Assembly (NCBI GenBank): GCA_022571215.1
Contig: JACZYG010000002.1
Span: 1-54,331 of the forward strand
Reading direction: 5' to 3'
Length of the DNA stretch: 54,331 nucleotides
Source of the DNA: Fidelibacterota bacterium
Lineage (GTDB): Bacteria > Fidelibacterota > SORT01
The notes under the pieces are model-generated. The model was not told the origin of the DNA, did not search any database, and saw nothing but the letters and a program-made list of their open reading frames with translations. How positions within the stretch are numbered: position 1 is the first letter of the stretch; each line of letters starts with the position of its first letter. Shown piece after piece: positions 42,855 to 51,866 of the stretch. Both the position numbers and the translations under genes were made by a program.

Positions 42855-43748
42855 ATGTTGATATATAGAATCATCTTAACACTGTTTATATCCCATCTGC
42901 CGCTGACTCTCTACGCGCAGTCGAACTGGGAGGTCAGCAGGGAGATAATAATCGAGGGTCTCGATAGAGGCTCCGAACTGTCCCATTTCGATGTTTCGCA
43001 ATCAGGCGAATTTTACGCTCTTGATCAACTCAATAATAGGCTGATACGAATTTCAAAGAACGGAAAAGTAGCAGGATTTATAGGGGGATTCGGATGGCAG
43101 GAAGAGCAATTTGATTCGCCGTCAGCTCTTTGGGTCACATCCTTAGATGTTTTCGTGTCGGATAAGAATAATCATCGAATCCAAAGGTATGATAGGGAAT
43201 TGAATTTTATATCAATTTTAAATGGCAGCGGAGGCATAGAAGAAGGCGAATTTGAATATCCCGTTGGTGTGGCTCAGTCAGCCCGCGGTAATTTGTACGT
43301 GTCCGATCCCTTCAACGGAAAATTGTTGAAATATTCCATCGAAGGGAATTTTCTGCTGGAATTCGGCGGTTTAGGATATGCGGAGGGTAATGCAATCGAG
43401 CCGGGGAGCATCGGGATAACTCCGGATGAAAAGGTTATAGTAGCTGATGTCGCGCGGAACGTGCTGCTATACTATGATGAATTTGGAAATTACCTGTATT
43501 CAAGAGGAGAAGGGATAATCAAGGCGCCTGTCGCTTTATCTACCGGAAGCGATGGAGATGTTTTCTTATTAGACGTAGAGCTGAATTCTATTTTCATTTT
43601 CCATGAAAATAGCGGCGCATATTCAGAAATAAGGCTTTCCGACTTCACAAGTCTTCTAACAACTCCTGTTGATATAGCTGTCAGGAACGATGAACTATAC
43701 ATATTGGACTCCCGGAGCAGTAAGATCCTGCAGCTCAGGAAGAGATGA
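42855..43748 (+). CDS. Secreted NHL-type six-bladed propeller protein
   Basis: 297 residues. Signal peptide (IILTLFISHLPLTLYAQ). NHL-like blades: GEFYALDQLNNRLIRISKNG, FVSDKNNHRIQRYDRE, YVSDPFNGKLLKYS, IVADVARNVLLYYDEFG, LYILDSRSSKILQL. The DNHRIQ-type motifs are classic. It overlaps the next gene by four bases (ATGA), tying it to the 1157-residue protein; it probably binds that protein or a surface partner. Confidence 0.85.
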   Translation: MLIYRIILTLFISHLPLTLYAQSNWEVSREIIIEGLDRGSELSHFDVSQSGEFYALDQLNNRLIRISKNGKVAGFIGGFGWQEEQFDSPSALWVTSLDVFVSDKNNHRIQRYDRELNFISILNGSGGIEEGEFEYPVGVAQSARGNLYVSDPFNGKLLKYSIEGNFLLEFGGLGYAEGNAIEPGSIGITPDEKVIVADVARNVLLYYDEFGNYLYSRGEGIIKAPVALSTGSDGDVFLLDVELNSIFIFHENSGAYSEIRLSDFTSLLTTPVDIAVRNDELYILDSRSSKILQLRKR

Positions 43749-46700
43749 TACTTTTCTCATCACATAAATTTCAGATTATATTGCTTACGCTCATTCTGTC
43801 TATCGTGGTGCCGGAAGTTTACGCTCAGGAGAAAGAAATTATCAAGAATCGTTCGGTGCGGGATAGAGAGTTCCAACTTAAAATATATCCTGATTCATTG
43901 GTGTATCCCCTACCTCATAAGCATATTATCAAGAATTCCGAGAATGTGATTTCAAAGGGAGACACGCTTCGGCTAAATTCAGATTACACTATTGATTATA
44001 CGAACGGTGTGCTGGTTTTAAACGATGATGCAAGGGATTTTGATTCCCTCTTTGTATCGTATCGAACAAATCAGCCCTTCGAACCGATAATCGGGCAATA
44101 TTGGACAGGCTTGATCTCCTTAGATGACGAATTGGCGTCTCCTGACAAAATCACACCGCCAAGTATAAGCTCACCCCGTGGCAATGCTCTAATTCGTGAT
44201 GAACGTCTGAAGTCACACGGATCATTAGTGAGGGGAGTGAAGGTAGGAACGAACGAAGGACTCTCTTTGAATTCCGGCTTACGGTTGCAATTAGAAGGAG
44301 AAATTTCTGAAGGTATAAATCTTATCGCATCAATGACGGATCAGAACAGTCCGATTCAGCCTGAAGGAAATACTCAGACCCTGAAAGAGATTGACAAGGT
44401 TTATGTGGGATTGAGCGGAGAGAATTTTGAGCTGACCCTTGGAGATATCAGCGTTAATTATAACGGTTCTCACTTCGCTAAATATAGAAGAAAATTACAA
44501 GGAGGTACTGGTCAGGGCAGTGTAGGCGGCACAACCGTCACTGTCACCGGCGCTGTGAGCCGGGGAAAATTCAAGACCATATCGTTTAATGGAACCGAAG
44601 GAAATCAAGGGCCCTATCGCCTTACAGGGGATGCGGGCAATTTTGAAGTATTTATTATAGCGGGTTCCGAAAATGTTTATATAGACGGAGAAAAAATGAC
44701 GAGGGGTGAAACTAAGGATTATGTCATAAATTATTCAAATGCCGAGTTGAGATTCACCCCTTATCGCATCATTTCCTCTGATTCACGAATTGTGGTCGAT
44801 TACGAATTTTCGGACAGAAGTTACAATCGGAGCGTGTTGGCGTCTTCATTGACTACAGAATTAATCGCCGGGAAGGTCAAGCTTGGAGGTCGATTTATCA
44901 GAGAAAATGATGACCGAGATAATCCGATCGGTATCACTTTCAGCGAGTCGGAAATTTTGACGCTCGCCTCCGCGGATGAAGAAAACGTTTTTGTTGAGGG
45001 TGGCAGCAAAGTCGGCACCGGGAATGGGGCTTATAATAAAATATTCAGCTCTTTAAAAGGAGATTCCGTTTTCAAGTACGTCGGACTAAACTCAGACGGA
45101 ACATTTAACGGCAGCTGGTCGGTGTTCTTTACCCGGGTGGGTGAGGGAAAGGGAGACTATGACAATAAGTTGGGGGATTCTTTGCTTGTCTCGCCCGGGG
45201 GTAATTTATATTTCGAGTATGTCGGAAGCGGGAATGGCTCCTATATCGCGAATAAAAGATTACGGACGCCGACCTCCCAATCGATAGCGAGTTTTAATCT
45301 GGATATTAAGCCTTCTGAAAGAATCACTGTCCAAACTGAAATCGGGTTGAGCAGCAAAGATAAAAACACATTTTCATCTCTGAATGACAACGATAACGGT
45401 GGAAGCGCAATGCTCCTGAAAGGAGTCTTTGATACAACAACACCGGATAAAGGCGGAGTCATCTTTGACACGTATTTTCGAAGGATAGAGGAAGAATTTA
45501 ACAGCGTGGACAGAATCGATGAAATTGAATTCGACAGGAAATGGAATAAGCCCGTCGGACTTGAGGGAACAGAAACCATCTTAGACGGCGGGGTAAAAAT
45601 CAGAGGCAGAAATTCAGATGAACTGTATGGCAGATTCGGCAGACTTGAAGTAGAAAACAAATGGAACTCGGACAGGACAGAAATCGGTGGAGAAAAAAAT
45701 ATCCCTATTCTCGGAAATATCATGTTGAAGCAGGAAATTTTGAGTTCTAAGGCAAATAATAGTCTGGTTAAGAGCGAATGGAATCGAAGAAAAGGTCGTT
45801 TGAGAAAGAATTGGAATATGCTTACACCTGTTTTCGGCTTTGAATTCGAGGATAAAGAAGATAGTGACAGTTTGATCACGGGATTCAAGTATTTGGAATA
45901 TTTTGCCGGAATTGGGATAAAGAATATCGGTCCCGTGAATCTTATCACGGAATACACCGTCCGCAATGATGAAGAGCGTTTAAATAATCTGTTGGAACCG
46001 CGTTCAAAAGCGATTTCTAAAACTCTCGGAATTGAGATTCCATCAACTAAGATCTATTCAGCCAATTTACGGTTTTCAAGAAGAACCCGGGAATTTAAAG
46101 GAGTGTTCAAAGAAACAACGCCAAATTCTCAATCAAATTTGATAGCTGTACGTTCCGATCTGCGCCCGATGAAAGGCGCTGTGCGATTTACTGTTGACTA
46201 CAGAGCAGCGCGTGAGCTGCTTGCCGGAATTGAACGGGTATACCTTAGAGTTGAGGAGGGAAGAGGCAATTTCCGTTTTGATGAAACTGTCAATGAATAC
46301 GTTCCGGACAACTCGGGCGATTTTATACTCAGGACAAGACCAACAGACTATTATGAGCCTGTGACAGATCTTCGGATGAGTATGAGACTTATGATCGAGC
46401 CTAAACGATTGAGCGCTAATAGAAGAAAAAGGCGATTAAAATCAGGGTTTTGGCAGGGGGTAAGCTCACGAACTTTTATTAGAATCGATGAAAAATCAAA
46501 AGATTCTGACAGTAACGCTATACTCCGTCTCGAACCTTCGAAATTCAGAAATCCTAACACCACCCTATTAGGAAATCTGACTTTTGAAGAGGACCTGAAA
46601 ATGCTTGAGAAGAGGAATGGAAGCTACCTGCGTTTGAGATACAGATATATAGAGAATTTTAATAATCAATTCATTACAGGCGGAGAAGAGACCCTCACCA

Positions 46701-47218
46701 GGGAGACATCTTTCAGATGGAGACAAACTCATTCAACGAGAACCAGATATGATTTTGAAGGAAGCCGCTCTTCAACACTCAGATCTTTTTCCTCATCGCT
46801 CAGAAGAGGAAGAGACATAGTATCTAACGAACTGATCTTTAATCTCTCTCATCTTCCTTCAAGCAAAGTTGAATTAGGAGTTAAATTCACCGTGGGGAGG
46901 GATGTGGACAGGCATTCCTCTAACGATTTGAAGGCAAGTCTTTCCGAGATAGAACTACGGAATAATTATTTTCTTAAAGGCAGAGGGATGGTACGAATTT
47001 CAACTTCGTGGGCGCATGTCGGAGTTACGCCAAAGGGCGGTCCGATAACATTTGAGATGGCGAATGGACTTAAAGAGGGAAATAGTTACAAATGGAGCAT
47101 CAGCTTTGACTATAAGATAGGAAGCAATTTGAATGCGATGTTGACGTATGAAGGTAAGAATGAATCATTCCGCGATGCGCGTCATGTGGGTAAAGCAGAG
47201 GTGAGAGCATGGTTTTAA
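43745..47218 (+). CDS. Large exported protein, probable outer-membrane barrel, coupled to an Omp85 protein
   Basis: 1157 residues with a signal peptide (IILLTLILSIVVPEVYAQ). Two similar modules can be seen near the N-terminus: DYTIDYTNGVLVLN (about residue 80) and DYVINYSNAELRFTPYRI (about 325), each leading into a strand like SLFVSYRT or RIVVDYEF. Between them comes a conserved-looking stretch MTDQNSPIQPEGNTQTLKEIDKVYV and LTLGDISVNYNGSHFAKYRRKLQGG. The rest is strand-rich and basic/aromatic (GSYLRLRYRYIENFNN, TRTRYDFEGSRSSTLR), as in giant outer-membrane proteins such as the T9SS pore SprA, which I cannot confirm. It overlaps the Omp85 gene by ten bases. Confidence 0.75.
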   Translation: MILFSSHKFQIILLTLILSIVVPEVYAQEKEIIKNRSVRDREFQLKIYPDSLVYPLPHKHIIKNSENVISKGDTLRLNSDYTIDYTNGVLVLNDDARDFDSLFVSYRTNQPFEPIIGQYWTGLISLDDELASPDKITPPSISSPRGNALIRDERLKSHGSLVRGVKVGTNEGLSLNSGLRLQLEGEISEGINLIASMTDQNSPIQPEGNTQTLKEIDKVYVGLSGENFELTLGDISVNYNGSHFAKYRRKLQGGTGQGSVGGTTVTVTGAVSRGKFKTISFNGTEGNQGPYRLTGDAGNFEVFIIAGSENVYIDGEKMTRGETKDYVINYSNAELRFTPYRIISSDSRIVVDYEFSDRSYNRSVLASSLTTELIAGKVKLGGRFIRENDDRDNPIGITFSESEILTLASADEENVFVEGGSKVGTGNGAYNKIFSSLKGDSVFKYVGLNSDGTFNGSWSVFFTRVGEGKGDYDNKLGDSLLVSPGGNLYFEYVGSGNGSYIANKRLRTPTSQSIASFNLDIKPSERITVQTEIGLSSKDKNTFSSLNDNDNGGSAMLLKGVFDTTTPDKGGVIFDTYFRRIEEEFNSVDRIDEIEFDRKWNKPVGLEGTETILDGGVKIRGRNSDELYGRFGRLEVENKWNSDRTEIGGEKNIPILGNIMLKQEILSSKANNSLVKSEWNRRKGRLRKNWNMLTPVFGFEFEDKEDSDSLITGFKYLEYFAGIGIKNIGPVNLITEYTVRNDEERLNNLLEPRSKAISKTLGIEIPSTKIYSANLRFSRRTREFKGVFKETTPNSQSNLIAVRSDLRPMKGAVRFTVDYRAARELLAGIERVYLRVEEGRGNFRFDETVNEYVPDNSGDFILRTRPTDYYEPVTDLRMSMRLMIEPKRLSANRRKRRLKSGFWQGVSSRTFIRIDEKSKDSDSNAILRLEPSKFRNPNTTLLGNLTFEEDLKMLEKRNGSYLRLRYRYIENFNNQFITGGEETLTRETSFRWRQTHSTRTRYDFEGSRSSTLRSFSSSLRRGRDIVSNELIFNLSHLPSSKVELGVKFTVGRDVDRHSSNDLKASLSEIELRNNYFLKGRGMVRISTSWAHVGVTPKGGPITFEMANGLKEGNSYKWSISFDYKIGSNLNAMLTYEGKNESFRDARHVGKAEVRAWF

Positions 47219-48894
47219 CGAAATCCGTGTTAATCATTTTGATTTCGGTAATAGGCTGGACATACGCCTTTTCACAGACTATAGAGTTTGAACATTCCGG
47301 AGTCGGTGAAAGAGAGGCTGCCGAAATTGAGCAGTTATTGAACAGATATTTCTCGGAGAATGCAAGGCTGCTCAGTGACCGGATTTTATCTCTGTATAGG
47401 GACAAAGGTTATTACGATGCTTTCATCGACAGTTTTTCCCTGATGAAAACTGATGAAATTACCAAAGTAAGTTTGCTTATGAATGAAGGGGAATCGTATC
47501 GGTTTGGTAAGACCCGTTTGAAAAACAATGATTTGATAGATGAAAAGAGTATCAGCAATTTCAAGGGAGAAAATATAAGCAAGGAGCTGATCAAAAATGA
47601 GGCGTTAAAAATATCGGTTGAATTAGCCGAGAAAGGCTACCCGCTGGCTAAGGTTACAGCGATCCCAATTATTGATAACTCCGAGAGTGAGAACGAAGTA
47701 GATGTTGAATTCGATGTGGAGGCGGGTGAACTGATAAAGATTGACAGTGTGTTATTCAGAGGCAATGAAAACACGAATTCAAAATTCTTACTTAATGAGA
47801 TGCAATTCAAGAAAGGCATGAAATACGATAAGAGTTGGTTCGACAGACGATTGGCTTTCATAAACCGGTTAGGATATATCTCCAACGCAAAGCAGTTAGG
47901 TATTGCCTCAGACCAAAACGGCTCAAAGACCCTGATTATAAATTTGGAGGAATCGAGCGCCAACAGAATGCAGGGAATCATAGGATATATTCCTGAAGGT
48001 TCCGGAGGAAGTGACGGATATTTGACCGGTTCTCTCAAATTCGGGTTTGGAAATCTATTCGGAAGCGGCCGGATCCTGAATGCCAGTTGGGATAAAGAAG
48101 ATGTAGATACTGAAGAATTAAAATTAAGTTATGAAGAGCCGTATCCGTTTGGTAAAAAAGTAAAGGTGGGTTTAGGTTTTTCTCAGTTGGTTCAGGATTC
48201 TTCTTATGTTAAAAGAAATTCGGAAGTGGGTCTGAAATTTCCCTTTTCTTCTAACCTGTATCTTTTTGCGAGCAGCGCCCGGGAGAAGATAAGTGTTCGC
48301 GATTTCGGTAAAAGTCAGTATGGGTTGGCAGATCACTCCATTCTGATTCTGACAGGAGGCTTTGTTTATGATGATAGAGATTTTCAGTTAAATCCGACAA
48401 GCGGATTTTATTACGAGACGAGTGTCAGCAAGACAGGGAAAAAAGAGGTCGGAGCAAAATCAGTGAGCGGAAGAAAGTTAGCCTTGAAAGCAGAATATTA
48501 TATTGGAGTAACAAAGCGCAGCATTATATCACTGGTGTTGAACGCATATAATTCGAGATTCGATCAGGGAGATGTGCCGTTTAGCGATCTGTTTAGGGTG
48601 GGGGGCGCAACCACACTGAGGGGGTATCGAGAAAATCAATTCAGGGGAGCGAGTGTCGGCTGGCTGAATATTGAATATCGTTTTATCACGGGAAAGATTT
48701 CACGATTATTCCTCTTCAGCGATGTAGGATTCATTTCCGATAGACAGCAACAGGGAGATATAAGCAGATACTCTTATGGAGCGGGAATAAGAGCCTCAAC
48801 AGCAATAGGTCAAATAGGTATCGATTTCGGTATCGGTGAAGGCGACAGCTTCACAAACGGAAAGATACATCTAAGCTTGAACGGCGCCTTTTAA
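47209..48894 (+). CDS. Omp85/BamA-family outer-membrane protein with POTRA domains
   Basis: 561 residues. Signal peptide (VLIILISVIGWTYAFSQ). The N-terminal half holds POTRA domains (IEQLLNRYFSENARLLSDRILSLYRDKGYYDA; IKIDSVLFRGNENTNSKFLLNEM; FDRRLAFINRLGYI), and the C-terminal half is the 16-strand barrel with the family mark FRVGGATTLRGYRENQFRGAS (the RGY lid-lock motif). Shorter than BamA (about 800), closer to TamA or a dedicated subtype. It starts inside the end of the giant protein gene, so it may be the assembly partner for that protein (inference). Confidence 0.9.
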   Translation: MVLTKSVLIILISVIGWTYAFSQTIEFEHSGVGEREAAEIEQLLNRYFSENARLLSDRILSLYRDKGYYDAFIDSFSLMKTDEITKVSLLMNEGESYRFGKTRLKNNDLIDEKSISNFKGENISKELIKNEALKISVELAEKGYPLAKVTAIPIIDNSESENEVDVEFDVEAGELIKIDSVLFRGNENTNSKFLLNEMQFKKGMKYDKSWFDRRLAFINRLGYISNAKQLGIASDQNGSKTLIINLEESSANRMQGIIGYIPEGSGGSDGYLTGSLKFGFGNLFGSGRILNASWDKEDVDTEELKLSYEEPYPFGKKVKVGLGFSQLVQDSSYVKRNSEVGLKFPFSSNLYLFASSAREKISVRDFGKSQYGLADHSILILTGGFVYDDRDFQLNPTSGFYYETSVSKTGKKEVGAKSVSGRKLALKAEYYIGVTKRSIISLVLNAYNSRFDQGDVPFSDLFRVGGATTLRGYRENQFRGASVGWLNIEYRFITGKISRLFLFSDVGFISDRQQQGDISRYSYGAGIRASTAIGQIGIDFGIGEGDSFTNGKIHLSLNGAF

Positions 48895-49239
48895 ATAGTG
48901 AGTTCATTTCATAACACACCCCGTCTTTGATAATCTTCGAATATCAAAGCCACCCCTCTTGATAGAGGGGAATTTTTCTCCCCTTCCTTTCTAAAAAGGG
49001 AACTTGGGGAGGTTTAGTCATTTTCGTTATGGAGTTTCTTAAATAAACCGTTAAAACGGTTTCTATTTTATGGATACTTCTTCATAACACCCGACTTAAG
49101 TCGGGTGTCAGTGAGATCATTAAAATCTCATGAACCATTTTAATGGTTTTTGTACGAAATATGTAGAAGATAGGATTCGTCCGACTGATGCCAGGCGGGC
49201 GAGGACATAATCTAATTCTCTTGTTGCCTTAGCTCTGAT
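48895..49239. other. Intergenic region rich in short hairpins
   Basis: About 345 bases without a credible gene, between the Omp85 gene and the convergent DegT gene. It contains seven separate short inverted repeats (48925-49148). The remaining part includes a CCAGGCGGGCGAGG-containing stretch (about 49170-49205) also resembling repeat debris. No transposase is present. Confidence 0.7.
48925..49148. repeat. Mosaic of seven short inverted repeats (REP/MITE-like)
   Basis: Stems in order: CTTTGATA/TATCAAAG (48925-48949); CCCCTCT/AGAGGGG with a 4-base loop (48953-48970); CTCCCC/GGGGAG with an inner TTCCTTT/AAAGGGAA helix (48978-49011); AAACCGTT/AACGGTTT (49045-49062); a 22-base perfect palindrome with arm ACACCCGACTT (49087-49108); TGAGAT/ATCTCA (49112-49130); AACCATT/AATGGTT (49133-49148). 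The word TTCATAACAC occurs at 48908 and 49081, so the left and right parts may each start with a copy. Such arrays are typical of mobile palindromic repeats (REP/RAYT type) in FCB genomes, which I recall rather than can prove. Confidence 0.75.
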
Positions 49240-50352
49240 TTAAATTTCTAATCGTTTGCAGATTTTAATAACCTCTTGAGAGATCTCCACGGCGGTGGCT
49301 GCAGGAAGTTCCGGGTAGATAGGCAAGGATAAGACCTCTTCACTGCACAATTCCGCTACAGGGAAATCGCCTTTGCTATGACCTAAATACGCAAAAGAAG
49401 GTTGTAAATGTAAAGGTACCGGATAATGCAACGCAGTCGCTATTCCCAAATCGGACAGCGCTTCTTTTAAATCATCTCGTTTCCCGGTTCGAATTACGTA
49501 TTGATGCCAGACATGATTTCTGTTTTTGTTTATAATTGGTAAAACTAAGCCTGTATCTTTTAAATTTTCCGCATATATGGAAGCTATCTTATTTCTTAGT
49601 TCGTTCCATTTCGAGAGCTCTTTCAATTTAACGCCAAGAACAGCAGCTTGAATAGTGTCGAGCCTGTAGTTATATCCGACTATGATATGTTCATACTTCC
49701 TGCTTTGACCGTGATTCAGCAACAATCGCATTTTGTCAGCCAATGCTCCGCTATTGGTCGTACAAGCTCCGGCATCCCCCATGGCTCCTAAATTTTTACC
49801 GGGGTAGAAGCTGAATGTTCCAATGTCGCCGATAGTGCCTGCGTGGGCTTCTTTGTACGAAGAACCCTGGGCCTGCGCGGCATCCTCGATGACTTTAAGC
49901 CCATACTTTTCGGCTAATTCCATTATAGCATCCATATCTGCCATTTGTCCATAAAGATGAACGGGCAAAATCACCTTTGTTTTATCGGTTATAGCGTCTT
50001 CTATCTTCGTAACATCCATTGTAAAACTTCTCGGTTCGATATCCACGAGTACGGGTTTTGCTCCGGTCAGATGTATCATTTCTAAAGTTGCAGCGAAAGT
50101 GAAGGGAACTGTAATAACCTCATCCCCGATTCCTACATCGAGAGCTGCGAGCGCTACATGAAGCGCCCCGGTGCCTGAAGCCATGCCGATTGTATACTTT
50201 GCCCCCGTAAACGCGGAGTAATCATTTTCAAATTCGGTCACCTTGCCGCCAAGTATAAAGGCGTTGCTATCTATAACTTCTTTAATAACGTTATCGAGAT
50301 CGTCCCTTAATCCATCATGCTGTTTCTTCAAATCAGACATATTAATTTTCAT
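49240..50352 (-). CDS. DegT/DnrJ/EryC1/StrS-type sugar aminotransferase
   Basis: 370 residues of PLP-dependent nucleotide-sugar aminotransferases. Seen: GMASGTGALHVALAALD (57-73), TVPFTFAAT, EDAAQAQGS (Asp 157, contacts PLP) and the PLP lysine in TFSFYPGKNLGAMGDAG (K186), plus VWHQYVIR and HYPVPLHLQ near the C-terminus. It aminates a keto-sugar nucleotide for surface polysaccharide or glycoprotein glycans; the exact sugar is unknown. First gene of the polysaccharide neighbourhood, opposite in direction to the epimerase at 50607. Confidence 0.92.
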   Translation of the reverse strand: MKINMSDLKKQHDGLRDDLDNVIKEVIDSNAFILGGKVTEFENDYSAFTGAKYTIGMASGTGALHVALAALDVGIGDEVITVPFTFAATLEMIHLTGAKPVLVDIEPRSFTMDVTKIEDAITDKTKVILPVHLYGQMADMDAIMELAEKYGLKVIEDAAQAQGSSYKEAHAGTIGDIGTFSFYPGKNLGAMGDAGACTTNSGALADKMRLLLNHGQSRKYEHIIVGYNYRLDTIQAAVLGVKLKELSKWNELRNKIASIYAENLKDTGLVLPIINKNRNHVWHQYVIRTGKRDDLKEALSDLGIATALHYPVPLHLQPSFAYLGHSKGDFPVAELCSEEVLSLPIYPELPAATAVEISQEVIKICKRLEI

Positions 50353-50375
50353 TTTGGTTCCTTATAAACGCTTAA

Positions 50376-50454
50376 TAATTAACAAGTTAATTATATAAAG
50401 TTTCCTTTTAAATTTATTCCCCCGTTATTATAGATATGCCGTGTAAAGTTTACA
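50376..50454. promoter_or_regulatory. Two palindromes and a direct repeat in the DegT-epimerase promoter region
   Basis: TAATTAAC-AA-GTTAATTA (50376-50393) and TGTAAAGTTTACA (50442-50454) are perfect inverted repeats in the divergent 254-base gap. The word ACAAGTTAATT also occurs twice, about 70 bases apart (50382 and 50452). The location between divergent polysaccharide genes suggests operators for a shared regulator; AT-rich chance matches cannot be excluded. Confidence 0.35.
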
Positions 50455-50606
50455 AGTTAATTTCTGATTATGAATTACTTTTTAAGAGAGAGGGCAAAAA
50501 GAAACTTTATTGTAATTCAGAATTAGGAGTTGTAGATTTTGCGTCGCTTTGAAATTGAAAACTGAGGTTGACCTTAATGATGATATACGAAGGAAAGCAA
50601 TAAAGA

Positions 50607-51566
50607 TTGAAGATACTTATTACAGGAGCGGCAGGGTTTATCGGCTCACATCTTTGCGAAAAGTTATTAGAAGATGGAAACACAGTTGTAGGATTTGATA
50701 ATTTTGATCCATTCTATGAGCGTACGGTAAAGGAAAATAATCTAAAAACGTCCGTTTTAAATGAGTCATTCAAATTAATCGAGGGCGATATCCGAGACAG
50801 TGAGTCTGTAAAAAAGCTATTCGACGAACATTCTTTTGAAGTTGTTGTTCATTTGGCGGCAAAAGCGGGTGTAAGACCGTCAATAGAGGATCCAACAGCA
50901 TACAACAAAGTAAATGTGCTCGGAACGCTGAACATCCTGGAGATGATGAAAAAAAATGATATTAAGAGATTGGTATTTGCCTCATCATCTTCCGTTTACG
51001 GTAATTCGACTGATGTACCCTACAAAGAAACGATGAATGTAAATAATCCGATATCTCCTTACGCCGCCACAAAGATAGCGGGTGAACTTCTTTGCTATAA
51101 TTATTGGCATCTTTACAAGATTTCGGCAACTTGCCTGCGGTTTTTCACGGTATATGGTCCGAGACAGCGTCCTGAGATGGCTATAGCAAAATTTGTGAAA
51201 AAGGCTTACGATGGGAATCTCATTTCAATATACGGAGACGGTTCCTCTTGTAGGGATTTTACTTATATAGAAGATATCATTCAGGGAGTTGTCGTTTCTA
51301 CAGAGAGAGATCTGGGTTTTGAGATTATAAATATAGGTGAATCGGAAACAATAGATTTAAATTCTCTTCTTGGACTTATAAAGGAACTGACAGGTTGTGA
51401 TCTGAAAACTGAGAACTTACCGATGCAACCGGGAGATGTAGATAAGACGTTTGCAAACATTGACAAGGCGAAACGACTTCTTGATTATGCGCCGGTGACT
51501 TCGGTGAGAGAAGGGATAAAACAGTATATTAGTTGGTTGAGGAGTAATCCTGAAATTCGGAGTTAA
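50607..51566 (+). CDS. NAD-dependent nucleotide-sugar epimerase (UDP-glucuronate 4-epimerase-like)
   Basis: 319 residues from a TTG start. Extended SDR: NAD loop GAAGFIGSH (G7xxG10xxG13), VVHLAAKAGVRPSIEDP, the catalytic SSS...Y152xxxK156 in SPYAATKIAGE and FFTVYGPRQRPEMAI. The GVRPSIE and RQRPEMAI segments point to UDP-glucuronate 4-epimerase, but UDP-glucose epimerase or dehydratase relatives cannot be excluded. Part of the polysaccharide neighbourhood with the SLBB export protein. Confidence 0.88.
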   Translation: MKILITGAAGFIGSHLCEKLLEDGNTVVGFDNFDPFYERTVKENNLKTSVLNESFKLIEGDIRDSESVKKLFDEHSFEVVVHLAAKAGVRPSIEDPTAYNKVNVLGTLNILEMMKKNDIKRLVFASSSSVYGNSTDVPYKETMNVNNPISPYAATKIAGELLCYNYWHLYKISATCLRFFTVYGPRQRPEMAIAKFVKKAYDGNLISIYGDGSSCRDFTYIEDIIQGVVVSTERDLGFEIINIGESETIDLNSLLGLIKELTGCDLKTENLPMQPGDVDKTFANIDKAKRLLDYAPVTSVREGIKQYISWLRSNPEIRS

Positions 51567-51866
51567 AGTAGTTTATTAGGCAAAACGAATAATTGCAAAC
51601 AATACTTGACAATTAAGATGGAATTAAACATATTAAATCGGTTTATGAAGAATCAGTATAGTGTTTACACTGTGCGCAACAAGGTAAAATGGATAGTCAA
51701 GATTATTGAAATATTTTAGTATCAAAAGTAATGCCCGCAAATCCTTTGAGAGAATAACAATTGTTGAATTAACGCGGGATTGGACGATATTCGAGGTTGA
51801 TGTAGAGCCTCTCGAAATACCTCTTTCAAATTAAATTACAAATATCTGAACCGTCAACTCACTTTT
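51567..51866. promoter_or_regulatory. Leader of the SLBB export gene with a candidate promoter
   Basis: A 300-base gap without a gene. TTGACA at 51606-51611 with a weak TATTAA at 51631-51636 (19-base spacer) may be a sigma-70-type promoter. A small palindrome AGTGT-TT-ACACT (51660-51671) and the perfect palindrome AACAATTGTT farther down could be binding sites. No ribosome site is obvious before the first ATG at 51867, which leaves the true start uncertain. Confidence 0.3.

Noticed and set aside
45241-45966. Minus-strand frame of 241 codons inside the giant envelope protein gene
   Set aside because: Ser/Leu-rich antisense shadow with no recognisable domain; the plus-strand gene has a signal peptide and is coupled to both neighbours.
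48901-49210. CRISPR array, considered because of repeated palindromes
   Set aside because: The stems differ from each other, there is no constant repeat length or spacer pattern, and no cas gene is near.
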